This document shows, in pieces, positions 17,765 to 26,754 of a stretch of DNA of 64,000 bases; within the stretch, counting starts at the first letter, position 1; each line of letters opens with the position of its first letter. The notes beneath the pieces are model-generated. The model was not told where the DNA came from, did not search any database, and saw nothing but the letters and a program-made list of their open reading frames with translations. A program made the position numbers and the translations under genes. The DNA is from UBA1309 sp047605645 (GTDB lineage Bacteria > Bacteroidota > Bacteroidia > Bacteroidales > Dysgonomonadaceae): contig JASGFJ010000002.1 of NCBI GenBank assembly GCA_047605645.1, positions 124,001 to 188,000 on the forward strand. The letters run 5' to 3'.

Positions 17765-19984
17765 ATGAATTATAACGAAGTACAAGACATAAAGAAAAAT
17801 ATTCTAAGCCATCTCTCCAGACAGGAGGTGAAAAAAGCTTGTGAGAATCTGCTGAAACTGGCTGTTAATCTGCGGGAATGGCAGATTACGGAAAAACTGA
17901 GTGAGGTGGAAACTTCTTATCGATATATGCTTAATTATCAGTTTGAAGGAGTGGACGACCCGCAGAGAGGAGAAGTCTTCTCCGGGATTATACGGACGCT
18001 CTATGAGCTTACCGACGATGCGGCAGATGAATTGATGAGCCTTGACTCTCCCAATATATTTTACGAAAAGCAACGATTGGAGTCCTTCCGGACATCGCCT
18101 TCCCTGGATGATTACCGGTTGGCTTTGAAAGAGGTGGAAGATTCTTTCAGAATAAGCGAGCTGCTGGAAGAAAGTGATGACAAATTGGCGAAGCTTAAAT
18201 ATCAGGCTGTCAAAAAGGAACGTTTGGGTTCTGATATGTTTATCTCTGTGTTTGTTGCAAATAGATTGTCTGTCGATGGTAAAGAGGAATATACAAGGTT
18301 TCTGGCCGATGAACATATTTCCGTGTCGGATAAGTGTTTGTTTATTTCTGCGATGACACTAAACCTGCTTCATCGGTTCGATTTACGGAAATTGATGGTG
18401 TTGCTTGAAGCCGGCGGTTCGGAACAAGTGGAATTGAGAGCGAGAGCTGTGGTTGCGTTGGTGTTTATGCTGATGATGTATGACAAGCGTTTACAGTACT
18501 ATTCCGACTGGAAAAACAGACTCTCTTCGCTTATGGAAAATGAGTCATTCCGTAAATTGTTCGAAACAGTATTGGTGCAACTTATCCGTTCGAAAGAAAC
18601 AGAAAAAATCAGCCGGAAGATGATGGATGAGATTATTCCCGAAATGATGAAACTGAGTTCGAAAGCCGGCAGAAAGCTGAGTATGGAAGATCTGACCAGT
18701 GATATTGACCTTTCCGGTAAAAATCCCGAATGGAAGAAAGAGCTCGAAGATTCAGGCTTGGCTGATAAGTTGCAGGAATATTCCGAATTGCATTTGGAAG
18801 GAGCAGACGTCTTTCATTCTACATTTGCCAATCTGAAAAATTTTCCGTTCTTCCGGGATTTGGACAATTGGTTTCTGCCTTATGATACGAAGTATTCTCA
18901 ATTTCTGGATCTGACCTACCGAAACAAGAGCAATGTCCTGATGACAGCTATTTCCAAATCGGGATATATGTGTGATTCAGATAAATATTCTTTCAGTTTC
19001 AGTCTGCTTCAGATTCCGGAACAACAACATCAGATGCTGGCTGCCAGAATGGGGGAGGAGAGCCAGCAACTAGAGCAGTTGCAGAAAGAAGAAATGCTGT
19101 TCAATCCGAGCGTGAACGATGAAATTCTCACCAACCAGTATATTCAGAATCTTTACAGGTTTTTCAAGTTGTTCCCCAGAAAAGACAATTTTGAAGATAT
19201 ATTTTCTTTTACAGCGGATTTCTATCAGTACGAATCTCTCAGAGAGTTTATTCTACAGCCCGATGTGATGCAGCGTTTGGCGATGTATTGTTTTGAAAAG
19301 AACCGGTTTGCCGATGCAGAAAATATTTATCTGCTCATGACCAAAGAATATGGCAAAAACGATGAATGGTGGCAGAAAATAGGTTATTGCCGTCAGATGC
19401 AGAAAAATATTGAAGGTGCCGTGGAGGCTTACAAAGAAGCCGACATCCTCGATACCCAAAATTCATGGGTGATTAAGCGTCTGGCTCATTGTTATCGTTT
19501 GCTGAAAAGACCGGAAATAGCTTTGGAGTATTTCCGCCGGGTAGAACAAATGCAGCCCGACAATATGACTTTGATGATGAATATTGGACACTGCTGTCTT
19601 GAAATGGAGAATTACAACGAAGCATTGAATTATTATTTTAAGGTGGAATTTAGTGATTCGGCCAATACGAAACCACAGCGCCCGATTGCGTGGACTGCTT
19701 TCCTGGCAGGAAAATATGAACTATCGGAAAGTTACTACGAACAGCTTATTGCGGATAGACCTTCCCTACATGATTATTTGAATATGGGGCACATCTATTT
19801 GCTTACCAATCGGTTGAAACAAGCTGTCGAAAGCTATGTACAGTCATTGAAACTGGCCGGAAGTTTTGGCTCTTTCCTGAAATATTTCATGGAGGACGAA
19901 GATATTTTACGCAAGGTGGGTATCGATGAAGAGATTATACCGAGACTTCTCGACCAAATCAGATATAAACAGGAGAATGGGTGA
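17765..19984 (+). CDS. Large TPR-repeat protein
   Basis: A soluble 739-residue protein without a signal peptide. The N-terminal 450 residues are helical and charged, with no domain I recognise. From about residue 505 to 700 there are tetratricopeptide repeats (for example RFADAENIYLLMTKEY, NIEGAVEAYKEADIL, RPEIALEYFRRVEQM, NYNEALNYYFKVEF, RLKQAVESYVQSLKL), so it probably acts as a protein scaffold. The start is the ATG at 17765, three codons inside a longer TTG frame. A TAAAATTTG sequence near 17714-17723 resembles the -7 element with one extra base. It ends at the strong hairpin 20019-20054. Function is unknown. Confidence 0.82.
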   Translation: MNYNEVQDIKKNILSHLSRQEVKKACENLLKLAVNLREWQITEKLSEVETSYRYMLNYQFEGVDDPQRGEVFSGIIRTLYELTDDAADELMSLDSPNIFYEKQRLESFRTSPSLDDYRLALKEVEDSFRISELLEESDDKLAKLKYQAVKKERLGSDMFISVFVANRLSVDGKEEYTRFLADEHISVSDKCLFISAMTLNLLHRFDLRKLMVLLEAGGSEQVELRARAVVALVFMLMMYDKRLQYYSDWKNRLSSLMENESFRKLFETVLVQLIRSKETEKISRKMMDEIIPEMMKLSSKAGRKLSMEDLTSDIDLSGKNPEWKKELEDSGLADKLQEYSELHLEGADVFHSTFANLKNFPFFRDLDNWFLPYDTKYSQFLDLTYRNKSNVLMTAISKSGYMCDSDKYSFSFSLLQIPEQQHQMLAARMGEESQQLEQLQKEEMLFNPSVNDEILTNQYIQNLYRFFKLFPRKDNFEDIFSFTADFYQYESLREFILQPDVMQRLAMYCFEKNRFADAENIYLLMTKEYGKNDEWWQKIGYCRQMQKNIEGAVEAYKEADILDTQNSWVIKRLAHCYRLLKRPEIALEYFRRVEQMQPDNMTLMMNIGHCCLEMENYNEALNYYFKVEFSDSANTKPQRPIAWTAFLAGKYELSESYYEQLIADRPSLHDYLNMGHIYLLTNRLKQAVESYVQSLKLAGSFGSFLKYFMEDEDILRKVGIDEEIIPRLLDQIRYKQENG

Positions 19985-20018
19985 TTCGAAAAGTTGAACC
20001 TCTCTTCCTCATAAAAAG

Positions 20019-20054
20019 AAAAGACTCTCTTGTTATCGGACAGGAGAGTCTTTT
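20019..20054 (+). terminator. Strong terminator after the TPR gene
   Basis: AAAAGACTCTC (20019-20029) pairs perfectly with GAGAGTCTTTT (20044-20054). The symmetric A and T runs would allow it to work on either strand. Confidence 0.88.
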
Positions 20055-20306
20055 GTTTTCGTGTTGTACCTTGTCTTGGCATAGCGTTACACAAAAGAAG
20101 CCATGTTGTGTGAGAAATTAAAAATGAGCATGTAAAGCGTAGCCGGAAAGATTACAGCATGTCTGTCAAATCTGGGTTGCTTTCCGGTCGGATTGAATCA
20201 TTTACCTTGGGATGAGTGTGCTAAAGCCTGATTAGAGGCCAATCTGAAGGCTTTAACCCAAAATTGCGTCGGTTGGCTTTCGGCGGATAGTCGCCCTGGT
20301 TGTTGT
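20055..20306. repeat. Convergent gap with inverted repeat
   Basis: No gene is seen. TAAAGCCT (20222-20229) and AGGCTTTA (20248-20255) form a stem enclosing a second short stem GATT/AATC. It lies about 52 bases past the leftward lplA stop and may end that transcript, but no U run follows. Confidence 0.4.
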
Positions 20307-21290
20307 TTACCGGACAATGGCGCGGGCTATTTCCTGCATGGTTAATCCCGGAATAAGAAAGGACGAAGGCGTTTGTTGCAGTTTCTCTTCCAGTGCTTCC
20401 TGACAATATTTTACTCCGATGAAGTTGTCGGCCAGCGAAGAAAGGTTTTCTTCCGCAGTCCAAACCGATATTTCCCGGATACGTCCTTCGCTGATAGTTG
20501 CATGTACTTTGAGTTCGCCCATGGAAGTCAATGTCCGCTTTTCGATGGTGAAAGCCGGAGAATGTGCATAATTCCATTCCCAATCGGAATATTTTTCTGT
20601 TGCTGTTTTTTTGAACAACGCAATTTCCTCCGGAGAAAAATCAAAAGGTTTTATTTCCGGATATTCTTCTTTAATTGTTTCCAGTATTTTGTCTGCGAAT
20701 TGTTCTACCTGAAGTGGTTCGCGCAAATGCGGTAAAATGTTATCAACCTCACTTCGAACCGATTTCACTCCTTTCGATTTAATGATTTCTTTCGGCTCCT
20801 TCAACCCTTTCGACAAAGCCGACAAATCGGCATTGAAAAGCAGGCAGCCATGAAACATCATTCGCCCTTTTACAAAAGCCTGTGCCGTGCCGCAAATTTT
20901 CTTTCCGTCTATTCGCAGGTCGTTGCGCGGAGAGAGTTCCGCTGTCACTCCGAGTTTTTTTAGCGTAGAGATAATTGGTTTGGTGAAATCTTTCAGGTCA
21001 AATCCGATGCCTTTTTCCTCATTTGAGATAATGGTGTAATTCAGGTTGTTCAAATCGTGATACACTGTGCCGCCGCCCGAAATACGGCGAACCACATGGA
21101 TGCCTTTTTCGCGTACATACTGTGTGTTGATTTCTTCCAGAGTATTCTGATGTTTCCCTACAATAATGGAAGGTTCATTCCGCCACAATAGAAAAATCTT
21201 GTCGTATTGGGTGAGCCGGCGAAAGCAATATTCTTCGAGCGCCAAATTAAATGCGGGGCTGTGAGATTCCCCTAAAATATAAATCATCAT
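20307..21290 (-). CDS. lplA: Lipoate--protein ligase
   Basis: Attaches free lipoate, through lipoyl-AMP, to the lipoyl domains of 2-oxoacid dehydrogenases or the glycine cleavage H protein. The 327 residues include the ligase fold with RRISGGGTVYHD (68-79) and the adenylate-binding lysine in DGKKICGTAQ (K131, with K130 beside it), followed by the small C-terminal lipoate ligase domain (about 245-327). Length matches the E. coli enzyme. Translation may start at the first or second Met. An imperfect -7 element, TATCTTCG, lies on the minus strand at 21329-21322. The gene is monocistronic and diverges from the LLM oxidoreductase. Confidence 0.9.
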   Translation of the reverse strand: MMIYILGESHSPAFNLALEEYCFRRLTQYDKIFLLWRNEPSIIVGKHQNTLEEINTQYVREKGIHVVRRISGGGTVYHDLNNLNYTIISNEEKGIGFDLKDFTKPIISTLKKLGVTAELSPRNDLRIDGKKICGTAQAFVKGRMMFHGCLLFNADLSALSKGLKEPKEIIKSKGVKSVRSEVDNILPHLREPLQVEQFADKILETIKEEYPEIKPFDFSPEEIALFKKTATEKYSDWEWNYAHSPAFTIEKRTLTSMGELKVHATISEGRIREISVWTAEENLSSLADNFIGVKYCQEALEEKLQQTPSSFLIPGLTMQEIARAIVR

Positions 21291-21353
21291 GTAAGTGTCT
21301 ACTACTTTTCTTTTTCTGGGACGAAGATAGATAGAAATCGCTGCCTTTTGAAA

Positions 21354-21361
21354 TATTTTTG
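21354..21361 (+). promoter_or_regulatory. LLM oxidoreductase -7 element
   Basis: TATTTTTG, exact TAnnTTTG, giving a leader of about 85 bases to the ATG at 21455. Confidence 0.5.
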
Positions 21362-21454
21362 CACTTATAGGCTTGTCATTCTGTCTATCTATAGTCGGTG
21401 AACGTTCTTGCCCTTGTTTTGTTCTATCAATATAATTAATTTGAATTGGTACTT

Positions 21455-22489
21455 ATGTTAGAAATTGGAATTGGCATGTTTGGTGATCTGCGGATAGATC
21501 CTAAAACGGGTGAAATACAAACTACACAACAACGTCTTCATGAAATTATTGAAGAAATAAAATTGATGGATGAAGTCGGACTTGATTTTTTCGGAATAGG
21601 GGAGCATCACCGTCCGGATTATGCAGTGGCTTCGCCTGAAATTGTTTTGGCAGCAGCAGCGACCGTTACCAAAAATATAAAATTAGGCAGTGCTGTTTCC
21701 GTATTGAGTTCTACCGATCCGGTGAAGCTTTATCAGGATTTTGCAACGGTAGATTTGTTGTCCGACGGACGTGCCGAAATTATGGCTGGGCGCGGTTCGT
21801 TTATCGAATCATTTCCTCTCTTTGGGTATGAGCTAAAAGATTATGACGATTTGTTTGTTGAAAAATTGGATTTACTTCTGAAAATAAATAACAACGAAAC
21901 GCTTACATGGAATGGTAAATTCCGTAAACCTCTTGTTAATCAGCAGATTCTTCCCCGTGCTCTGAACAACCAACTGCCGGTGTGGATTGCAGTGGGCGGA
22001 ACCACTAATTCCGTTGTTCGTGCCGGGAGACTTGGGCTTCCGGTCATGTTTGCCATTATTGGAGGAGCCTGGGAGCAATTCAAGCCTTTGTTTGAATTGT
22101 ATAAGAAGGTGTATCTCGAAAGCGGACACGATTCAGAAAAACTTCAAGTCGGGGTACACATGCACTCGTTTTTTGGAGAAGATTCCACTGAGTTGTCAAA
22201 AGAATATTATCCGTTGTATTCAGCTCAGATGGATCGCATCGGCAGCAGTCGCGGATGGCCTCTTTATCGCTATGAGCAATACCAGCAGGGACGAGACATG
22301 CGCGGGCATCTTATTGTGGGTGATCCGGCTTATGCAGTCGATAAAATCTTAAAGATAGTGGAAATGTTCGGCCTGACCCGTTTCTCCGCTCACATGGACG
22401 TGGGAGCTCCCTCTCATAAAGATATAATGAAGTCTATCGAGATATTCGGAGATAAGATTGCTCCAGCCGTTCGCGATGCAATAAAATAA
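21455..22489 (+). CDS. LLM-class flavin-dependent oxidoreductase
   Basis: A luciferase-like monooxygenase-fold enzyme of 344 residues, expected to bind FMN (or F420) in a TIM barrel. It opens with LEIGIGMFGD and carries typical family segments: GLDFFGIGEHHRPDYAVASPEIVLAAAA, IKLGSAVSVLSSTDPVKLYQDFATVDLLSDGRAEI cut by the usual GRGSF turn, and PVWIAVGGTTNSVVRAGRLGLPVMFAI. The substrate is unknown; alkanal monooxygenase labels for such proteins are generic. The ATG at 21455 is preferred to the TTG at 21446. It is a single gene followed by an inverted repeat at 22504-22559. Confidence 0.88.
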   Translation: MLEIGIGMFGDLRIDPKTGEIQTTQQRLHEIIEEIKLMDEVGLDFFGIGEHHRPDYAVASPEIVLAAAATVTKNIKLGSAVSVLSSTDPVKLYQDFATVDLLSDGRAEIMAGRGSFIESFPLFGYELKDYDDLFVEKLDLLLKINNNETLTWNGKFRKPLVNQQILPRALNNQLPVWIAVGGTTNSVVRAGRLGLPVMFAIIGGAWEQFKPLFELYKKVYLESGHDSEKLQVGVHMHSFFGEDSTELSKEYYPLYSAQMDRIGSSRGWPLYRYEQYQQGRDMRGHLIVGDPAYAVDKILKIVEMFGLTRFSAHMDVGAPSHKDIMKSIEIFGDKIAPAVRDAIK

Positions 22490-22503
22490 ATACAGCTTCT
22501 TCA

Positions 22504-22559
22504 ATCAAACAGCTATGTATGGAAGTTGAGGCTGAGGCATAGCTGTTGTCTTGTTTGAT
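22504..22559 (+). repeat. Inverted repeat after the LLM gene
   Basis: ACAGCTATG (22509-22517) pairs with CATAGCTGT (22538-22546), and the flanking ATCAAAC (22504-22510) with GTTTGAT (22553-22559) across a small bulge. It may be a terminator without a U run, and it marks the left border of the AT-rich island. Confidence 0.45.
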
Positions 22560-22655
22560 AATGCTCCGGAGATCATAGATGTTCATAATTCAGAAGATCA
22601 CTATATGGTCTGGTTGTTCTTATATGGCTATTTATCGATTTAATATCAGTTTGTT

Positions 22656-23102
22656 ATGTTGAAGATAGAGCAAGAAGTATTAATCAATCAATATGGGCAA
22701 GGTATTGCCCATATTGATTCCCTTATATCTTTATTTTCTAGTATAGACAAGGATTTACAAAAAGTATTTTTAATGCATCTCCTTACTTTGATACAACAGT
22801 CAAAGCCTCGAAATGAAGATATTGAATTAGCCATACAAGAAAGCAAGTTAAGGGCAACGTATACTCCTTGTGTTATGCTCAAAAAAGGTGTGGCAACTCA
22901 TAATTTAATGCAACTCATAAACCTACCAGAAAACGAACAGCAAAAAACGTTTATCTTGCTTTTGAGTTTGTTTAAAATAGCTTATCAAAGAAGATACCAA
23001 GAAGAAAAAAATAATACAGATAAATGGTGGTATTGGGATTTATCAGATAATGAAGCGGTAAATACAATAATCTCTAAACACAACAGCAACTCCCTCTTTT
23101 GA
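22656..23102 (+). CDS. DUF5958-like hypothetical protein
   Basis: A 148-residue cytoplasmic, helix-rich protein. The segment EVLINQYGQGIAHIDSLI, then a run of DIELAIQESKLRATYTPCVMLK, resembles the DUF5958 family of Bacteroidota as I remember it; that match should be tested. No function is established. It has lower GC than the flanking core genes and sits just upstream of a broken toxin tip and a probable immunity gene, so it may itself be an orphan immunity gene; this is inference from position. I see no good promoter in front of it. Confidence 0.65.
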   Translation: MLKIEQEVLINQYGQGIAHIDSLISLFSSIDKDLQKVFLMHLLTLIQQSKPRNEDIELAIQESKLRATYTPCVMLKKGVATHNLMQLINLPENEQQKTFILLLSLFKIAYQRRYQEEKNNTDKWWYWDLSDNEAVNTIISKHNSNSLF

Positions 23103-23337
23103 GGGCTTTCTACTTTATAATAATAACGTTTTCAATTTACTTTTAGCGATAAATGCATCAAGCAGAGAGTGTGACAGTTTCTTTTGTTTGTTGCGCTTTC
23201 CCTGATTCCTTTTGTTATTGTACAATTGTATTGTGTATAAATAGGATGGGTAAAACAAAATCAGAATTTGCACATCAGCTTATAACCATTCTATTACCAG
23301 TTATTTAACTTGATGAAGCTTGGGGAAACGAATATAA

Positions 23338-23696
23338 TTAGCTAAATTTACTGCCGGTCGTTCCGTATTTATAGGAGAGAAAACAGCCACGGGGGGGTGA
23401 GGTTGCCGCTACGGGGGGAACACAGACTGTTTACCGAGCAGTTGATGCCGCACTCTATCTATAATTCCAGAAGTTTTTTGTTAAAGGAAGGGCAAGCAGA
23501 AGTAAAATGGTTAGCCAAATCTCTCGAATATGCCCATTGGTACGGAAAGTATATTTATAAAGGAGACTATACCATTATTCAAGGCACTGTAAATTCACCT
23601 GTTAAGATTGACACATATTGGAGTCCTTATGTTGATATCGGTGCTTATGTATTCCCCGGAAATGTCTTACCATACATAACGCCAATCATCCCCTAA
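23338..23696 (+). pseudogene. Frameshifted C-terminal tip of a polymorphic toxin
   Basis: Three frames join into one plausible protein tail. Frame 1 (23338-23400) reads KFTAGRSVFIGEKTATGG and stops after a run of seven G at 23391-23397. Dropping one G continues as GEVAATGGTQTVYRAVDAALY (23399-23464). A second shift near 23455-23463 leads into NSRSFLLKEGQ, KWLAKSLEYAHWYG and a DIGAYVFPGNVLPYI tail ending at 23696. The order VYRAV, then K(W)LAKSLEYA-x-WYG, resembles the toxin domains at the ends of Rhs-type polymorphic toxins, some of which are ADP-ribosyltransferase-like; this assignment is tentative. The delivery part of the toxin is absent. Upstream bases 23103-23337 hold no readable frame. 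Confidence 0.55.
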
Positions 23697-23707
23697 AACT
23701 AACAAAT

Positions 23708-24052
23708 ATGAATTTGAATCATAGAATATATCATTATGCCGGAGAAATTACCTTAAAAAATGGTAATATCTTAAAATGGGAATGGTTTTCAGACGAAGGT
23801 ATTGACCCATGGTTGTTTTTAGTATTCGATAAAAAAGGGGAAAAAAGATATACTTTTTTCTATAAAATCGAAGAACGAACAATAGATGCTTGTAAAAAGA
23901 CATTTAGTATTCAAATGTCTTTCCCAGTGGAAGAGTCAGGTCGAATAAACACGAAAGAAGTTATTAAATTAGGGCAGACCTATGATGTCTGGCTTTATCA
24001 GAAGTATATAGGTAAAGTAAAAATAATTGAAATATTAGAAGACAATAAATGA
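23708..24052 (+). CDS. Probable immunity protein next to the broken toxin
   Basis: A 114-residue soluble protein I do not recognise, rich in aromatic and acidic residues (LKWEWFSDEGIDPWLFLVF), as many small immunity proteins are. It starts 12 bases after the toxin remnant, the standard toxin-then-immunity order of polymorphic toxin loci, and remains open and intact while the toxin is broken. The immunity role is inferred from this position only. It could also be an unrelated island gene. Confidence 0.55.
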   Translation: MNLNHRIYHYAGEITLKNGNILKWEWFSDEGIDPWLFLVFDKKGEKRYTFFYKIEERTIDACKKTFSIQMSFPVEESGRINTKEVIKLGQTYDVWLYQKYIGKVKIIEILEDNK

Positions 24053-24373
24053 AGTTGTATATAAAGTATAATTGTCAGCGAGCCGTTAGAATTTACCGAA
24101 TAGATAAGTAACTATTCATAATCAGCTGTAAGGATATATATCTATCATGGCTGATAATAAACTGTATGGTGGATTCGGTACCTGAGGCTAATTTTCAGGA
24201 GCAGGTGTGCTGCACCCAATGCACAAGATAAATGAAATATAGAAAAGGGATTTAAAAAGAACAAAGAGCTGTAAGATTATCTTACAACTCTTTGATAAAA
24301 GGGATATTTTATCCTGTAATCTTGTGACGATGATTAAGGATAAGTCCGTTTTTGGAGAGAGACCACGCAGGTC
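24053..24373. other. Degenerate right part of the island
   Basis: No open gene is seen. A short frame near 24170-24235 (reading GGFGT, then GAGVLHPMHKINEI between stops) looks like a decayed coding fragment, but I cannot name it. The stretch ends with the hairpin at 24263-24293, which serves the leftward gpmA. Confidence 0.45.
24263..24293 (-). terminator. gpmA terminator
   Basis: AAAGAG (24263-24268) plus TGTAAGA (24270-24276) pair with TCTTACA (24280-24286) plus CTCTTT (24288-24293), with a single mismatch between. Reading leftwards the stem is followed by a T-rich tract, fitting the gene that ends at 24374. Confidence 0.7.
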
Positions 24374-25120
24374 TTATTTTTTCTTTCCCTGGTTTGCAAC
24401 AGCTTCCATCAATTTTTTGATTTCTTCCGGATCTCCCAGGAAATAATCTTTCACGAAGTTCAGCTCATCGTCAAATTCAAATACATAAGGAACTGCTGTT
24501 GGCAAGTTCAAACCAATGATATCTTCATCGGAAATGCCTTTCAGGTATTTGATGATGCCGCGCAAACTGTTACCATGGGCAGCAACGATGATATCATCGT
24601 GGTGCATTAAAGATGGGTAAATCACTTCTTGCCAGTAAGGAAGGATACGGTCTACTGTGTGGCAAAGAGCTTCCGTTTGTGGAATGTAAGCTGCCGGAAC
24701 ATCAGCATAACGAGGATCCTGAGAAGCGGAACGAGGATCGGAAGGATCTAGCGGTGCAGGCGGAACATCGTAGCTACGACGCCATACAAGCACTTGTTCA
24801 TCGCCGTATTTTTCAGCAGTTTCTGCTTTGTTCAACCCCTGAAGCATACCGTAGTGCTTTTCGTTCAAGCGCCATGATTTTTCTACCGGAATCCAGTCCA
24901 AGTCCATTTGGTCGAGGATGTTGTTCAAGGTTTTAATTGCTCTTTTAAGATAGGAAGTATAAGCCTGAGTGAATTTGAAACCTTCAGCTTTTAGTAAGTT
25001 ACCCGCTTTAACAGCTTCTCCAACTCCTTTTTCCGACAAATCTACATTTGTCCATCCTGTGAAACGGTTTTCTTTGTTCCAGACACTTTCTCCGTGACGG
25101 ATTAATACAACTCTTTTCAT
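24374..25120 (-). CDS. gpmA: 2,3-bisphosphoglycerate-dependent phosphoglycerate mutase
   Basis: Interconverts 3- and 2-phosphoglycerate in glycolysis through a phosphohistidine. The 248 residues carry the histidine phosphatase signature LIRHGESVWN with H9 as the phosphate acceptor, the ENRFTGWTNVDLSEKG substrate loop, RLNEKHYGMLQGLNK, and the second catalytic histidine in VAAHGNSLRGIIKYL. Length is that of the dPGM family. It is a single gene with an exact promoter at 25211-25241 and a terminator at 24263-24293. Confidence 0.96.
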   Translation of the reverse strand: MKRVVLIRHGESVWNKENRFTGWTNVDLSEKGVGEAVKAGNLLKAEGFKFTQAYTSYLKRAIKTLNNILDQMDLDWIPVEKSWRLNEKHYGMLQGLNKAETAEKYGDEQVLVWRRSYDVPPAPLDPSDPRSASQDPRYADVPAAYIPQTEALCHTVDRILPYWQEVIYPSLMHHDDIIVAAHGNSLRGIIKYLKGISDEDIIGLNLPTAVPYVFEFDDELNFVKDYFLGDPEEIKKLMEAVANQGKKK

Positions 25121-25210
25121 TAATTTTTATTGTTTTATTAAAATTGATATGTTCCAATAAGAAGAATATCAGACGTCAAGCAAAAATGATTCACTCTCTG
25201 ATTGGGTATG

Positions 25211-25241
25211 CAAATCTATCTAATTTTGATGAGATACGCAA
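25211..25241 (-). promoter_or_regulatory. gpmA promoter
   Basis: On the minus strand TTG (25241-25239) and TAGATTTG (25218-25211) lie 20 bases apart, giving a leader of about 85 bases. Confidence 0.65.
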
Positions 25242-25293
25242 TACTAAAAAGGGAAGGATAGTTGCTTCATAGATGCTTTTTTATTCTGCACTC

Positions 25294-26496
25294 TTATTCC
25301 GATAAATACCTGCATGCCAGATAAGCCATTACCCCGACAGACGTTTGGAGTGCTTCTTCATCGATATGGAAAGTGGAAGTGTGTAATCCTCCGCAATTTT
25401 GAGAGCCAATCACTCCAAAGCGATAGAAGGTGGAAGGATATGCTTGTGAGAAGAAGCCGAAATCTTCGGATGTCATTCGTTGTGGGAGGCCAAGCACTTG
25501 AGCTGCACCCAAATATTCATCGGCAAAGTTTTTCATTCTTCGGGTCACTTCGGGGTGGTTGTAAGTACATGGATATCCGTCATAGATCTCTATCTCACAC
25601 GCACATCCGTACGCTTTACAAGTGGAAAGAGCAATTTCTCTGATGATGGGCTTCATTCGCGAGCGCTCCTCTTCATCCATGCAACGAAAGGTTCCCGCAA
25701 GTACCACTTCATCCGGAATGACGTTGGTGGCTCCATCGGCTATAAATTTCCCAAATGTAAGTACCATCGGTTTGAATGGGTTGGAGCGGCGGCTGACAAC
25801 TTGCTGCATCGAAACAATGAGTTGGGAAGCTGCTAAAACGGTGTCGTTGACCTGATGAGGAATAGCTCCATGACCTCCTTTGCCTTTTACGCGAATATGA
25901 ATCTCATCTGCTGAAGCCATAATAATTCCTTCTTGAAATCCGACCGTACCTACGGGGTAATCGACATACGCATGTTGTCCGATAATAAGATCCGGCTTGA
26001 ATTCATCGAAGACTCCGTCTTTGAGCATTAGTGAGGCACCTCCCGGATGTTTTTCTTCACCCGGCTGAAATACCAGTAAGACCGTTCCCGCAAATTCTGA
26101 TTTCAATTCATTAATAATCTGTGCTGCTGTCAGCAGCGAAGCGGTATGTGTGTCATGTCCGCAGGCATGCATTATACCATTATATTGCGATTTGAAAGGC
26201 AGTTGATTGGCTTCTGTAACCGGCAGTGCATCCATGTCTGCCCGTAGCGCAATAACCTTGTTGTCCCCTTGTTTTTCTCCGTGTATATACCCCAGTACTC
26301 CGTATCCACCGATATGATCCCGGAATGAGATGCCGGTGTCTGTCAATACAGCTTTTACATATTCAGAAGTTTCTTTCTCCTGAAAGGATAATTCAGGGTG
26401 CTGATGGAGGTGGTGATAGTGGGCAATTGTTTGTTGCTGAAGAACCGTCACTTTTTGCCGGATTGCATTTAATAATAAATCAATATTGGTTTGCAT
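25294..26496 (-). CDS. M20 family amidohydrolase (N-acyl amino acid hydrolase)
   Basis: A dinuclear metal hydrolase of 400 residues in the M20D group that removes acyl groups from N-acyl amino acids or related amides. Visible elements are HPELSFQEKETS (33-44), the metal-binding HACGHDTHTA (H110, C112, H114), the catalytic glutamates in QPGEEKHPGGA, and the dimerisation-domain GKGGHGAIPH. There is no signal peptide, so it acts in the cytoplasm. The natural substrate (hippurate, N-acetyl amino acid, or an auxin-type conjugate in relatives) cannot be told. It has a -7 element TACTTTTG on the minus strand at 26531-26524. Confidence 0.9.
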   Translation of the reverse strand: MQTNIDLLLNAIRQKVTVLQQQTIAHYHHLHQHPELSFQEKETSEYVKAVLTDTGISFRDHIGGYGVLGYIHGEKQGDNKVIALRADMDALPVTEANQLPFKSQYNGIMHACGHDTHTASLLTAAQIINELKSEFAGTVLLVFQPGEEKHPGGASLMLKDGVFDEFKPDLIIGQHAYVDYPVGTVGFQEGIIMASADEIHIRVKGKGGHGAIPHQVNDTVLAASQLIVSMQQVVSRRSNPFKPMVLTFGKFIADGATNVIPDEVVLAGTFRCMDEEERSRMKPIIREIALSTCKAYGCACEIEIYDGYPCTYNHPEVTRRMKNFADEYLGAAQVLGLPQRMTSEDFGFFSQAYPSTFYRFGVIGSQNCGGLHTSTFHIDEEALQTSVGVMAYLACRYLSE

Positions 26497-26523
26497 ACGA
26501 TTTTATTTTTACTGGTGTCCGAA

Positions 26524-26531
26524 CAAAAGTA
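26524..26531 (-). promoter_or_regulatory. M20 amidohydrolase -7 element
   Basis: TACTTTTG on the minus strand, 28 bases upstream of the ATG at 26496. Confidence 0.5.
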
Positions 26532-26675
26532 ATAAAAAGACAGCAGGAACTGTTTTTTTATTACACCATTTCTTTGTATTGTTAAATGTAACTTGCATTT
26601 AGTTAAATTGTTATTTATGTAAATAAAATTAGCGTTCTTGCAAAAATGTGTTTAAAAATAAATAGTTTTGTAACA

Positions 26676-26703
26676 TTTGGATGGTTTTCTTTTCGTATTT
26701 TCG
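26676..26703 (+). promoter_or_regulatory. Candidate promoter of the Oar-like receptor
   Basis: TTTG (26676-26679) followed 16 bases later by TATTTTCG (26696-26703), one mismatch from TAnnTTTG. It would give a leader of about 45 bases to the ATG at 26755. Confidence 0.4.
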
Positions 26704-26754
26704 CACCGAGTTAATTTCTCTTTCCAAATCAATACATGTTTATTATCAAAGAGT

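Noticed and set aside
26677..26754. N-terminal extension of the Oar-like receptor
   Set aside because: A normal signal peptide begins at the ATG at 26755, and the extension overlaps the promoter.
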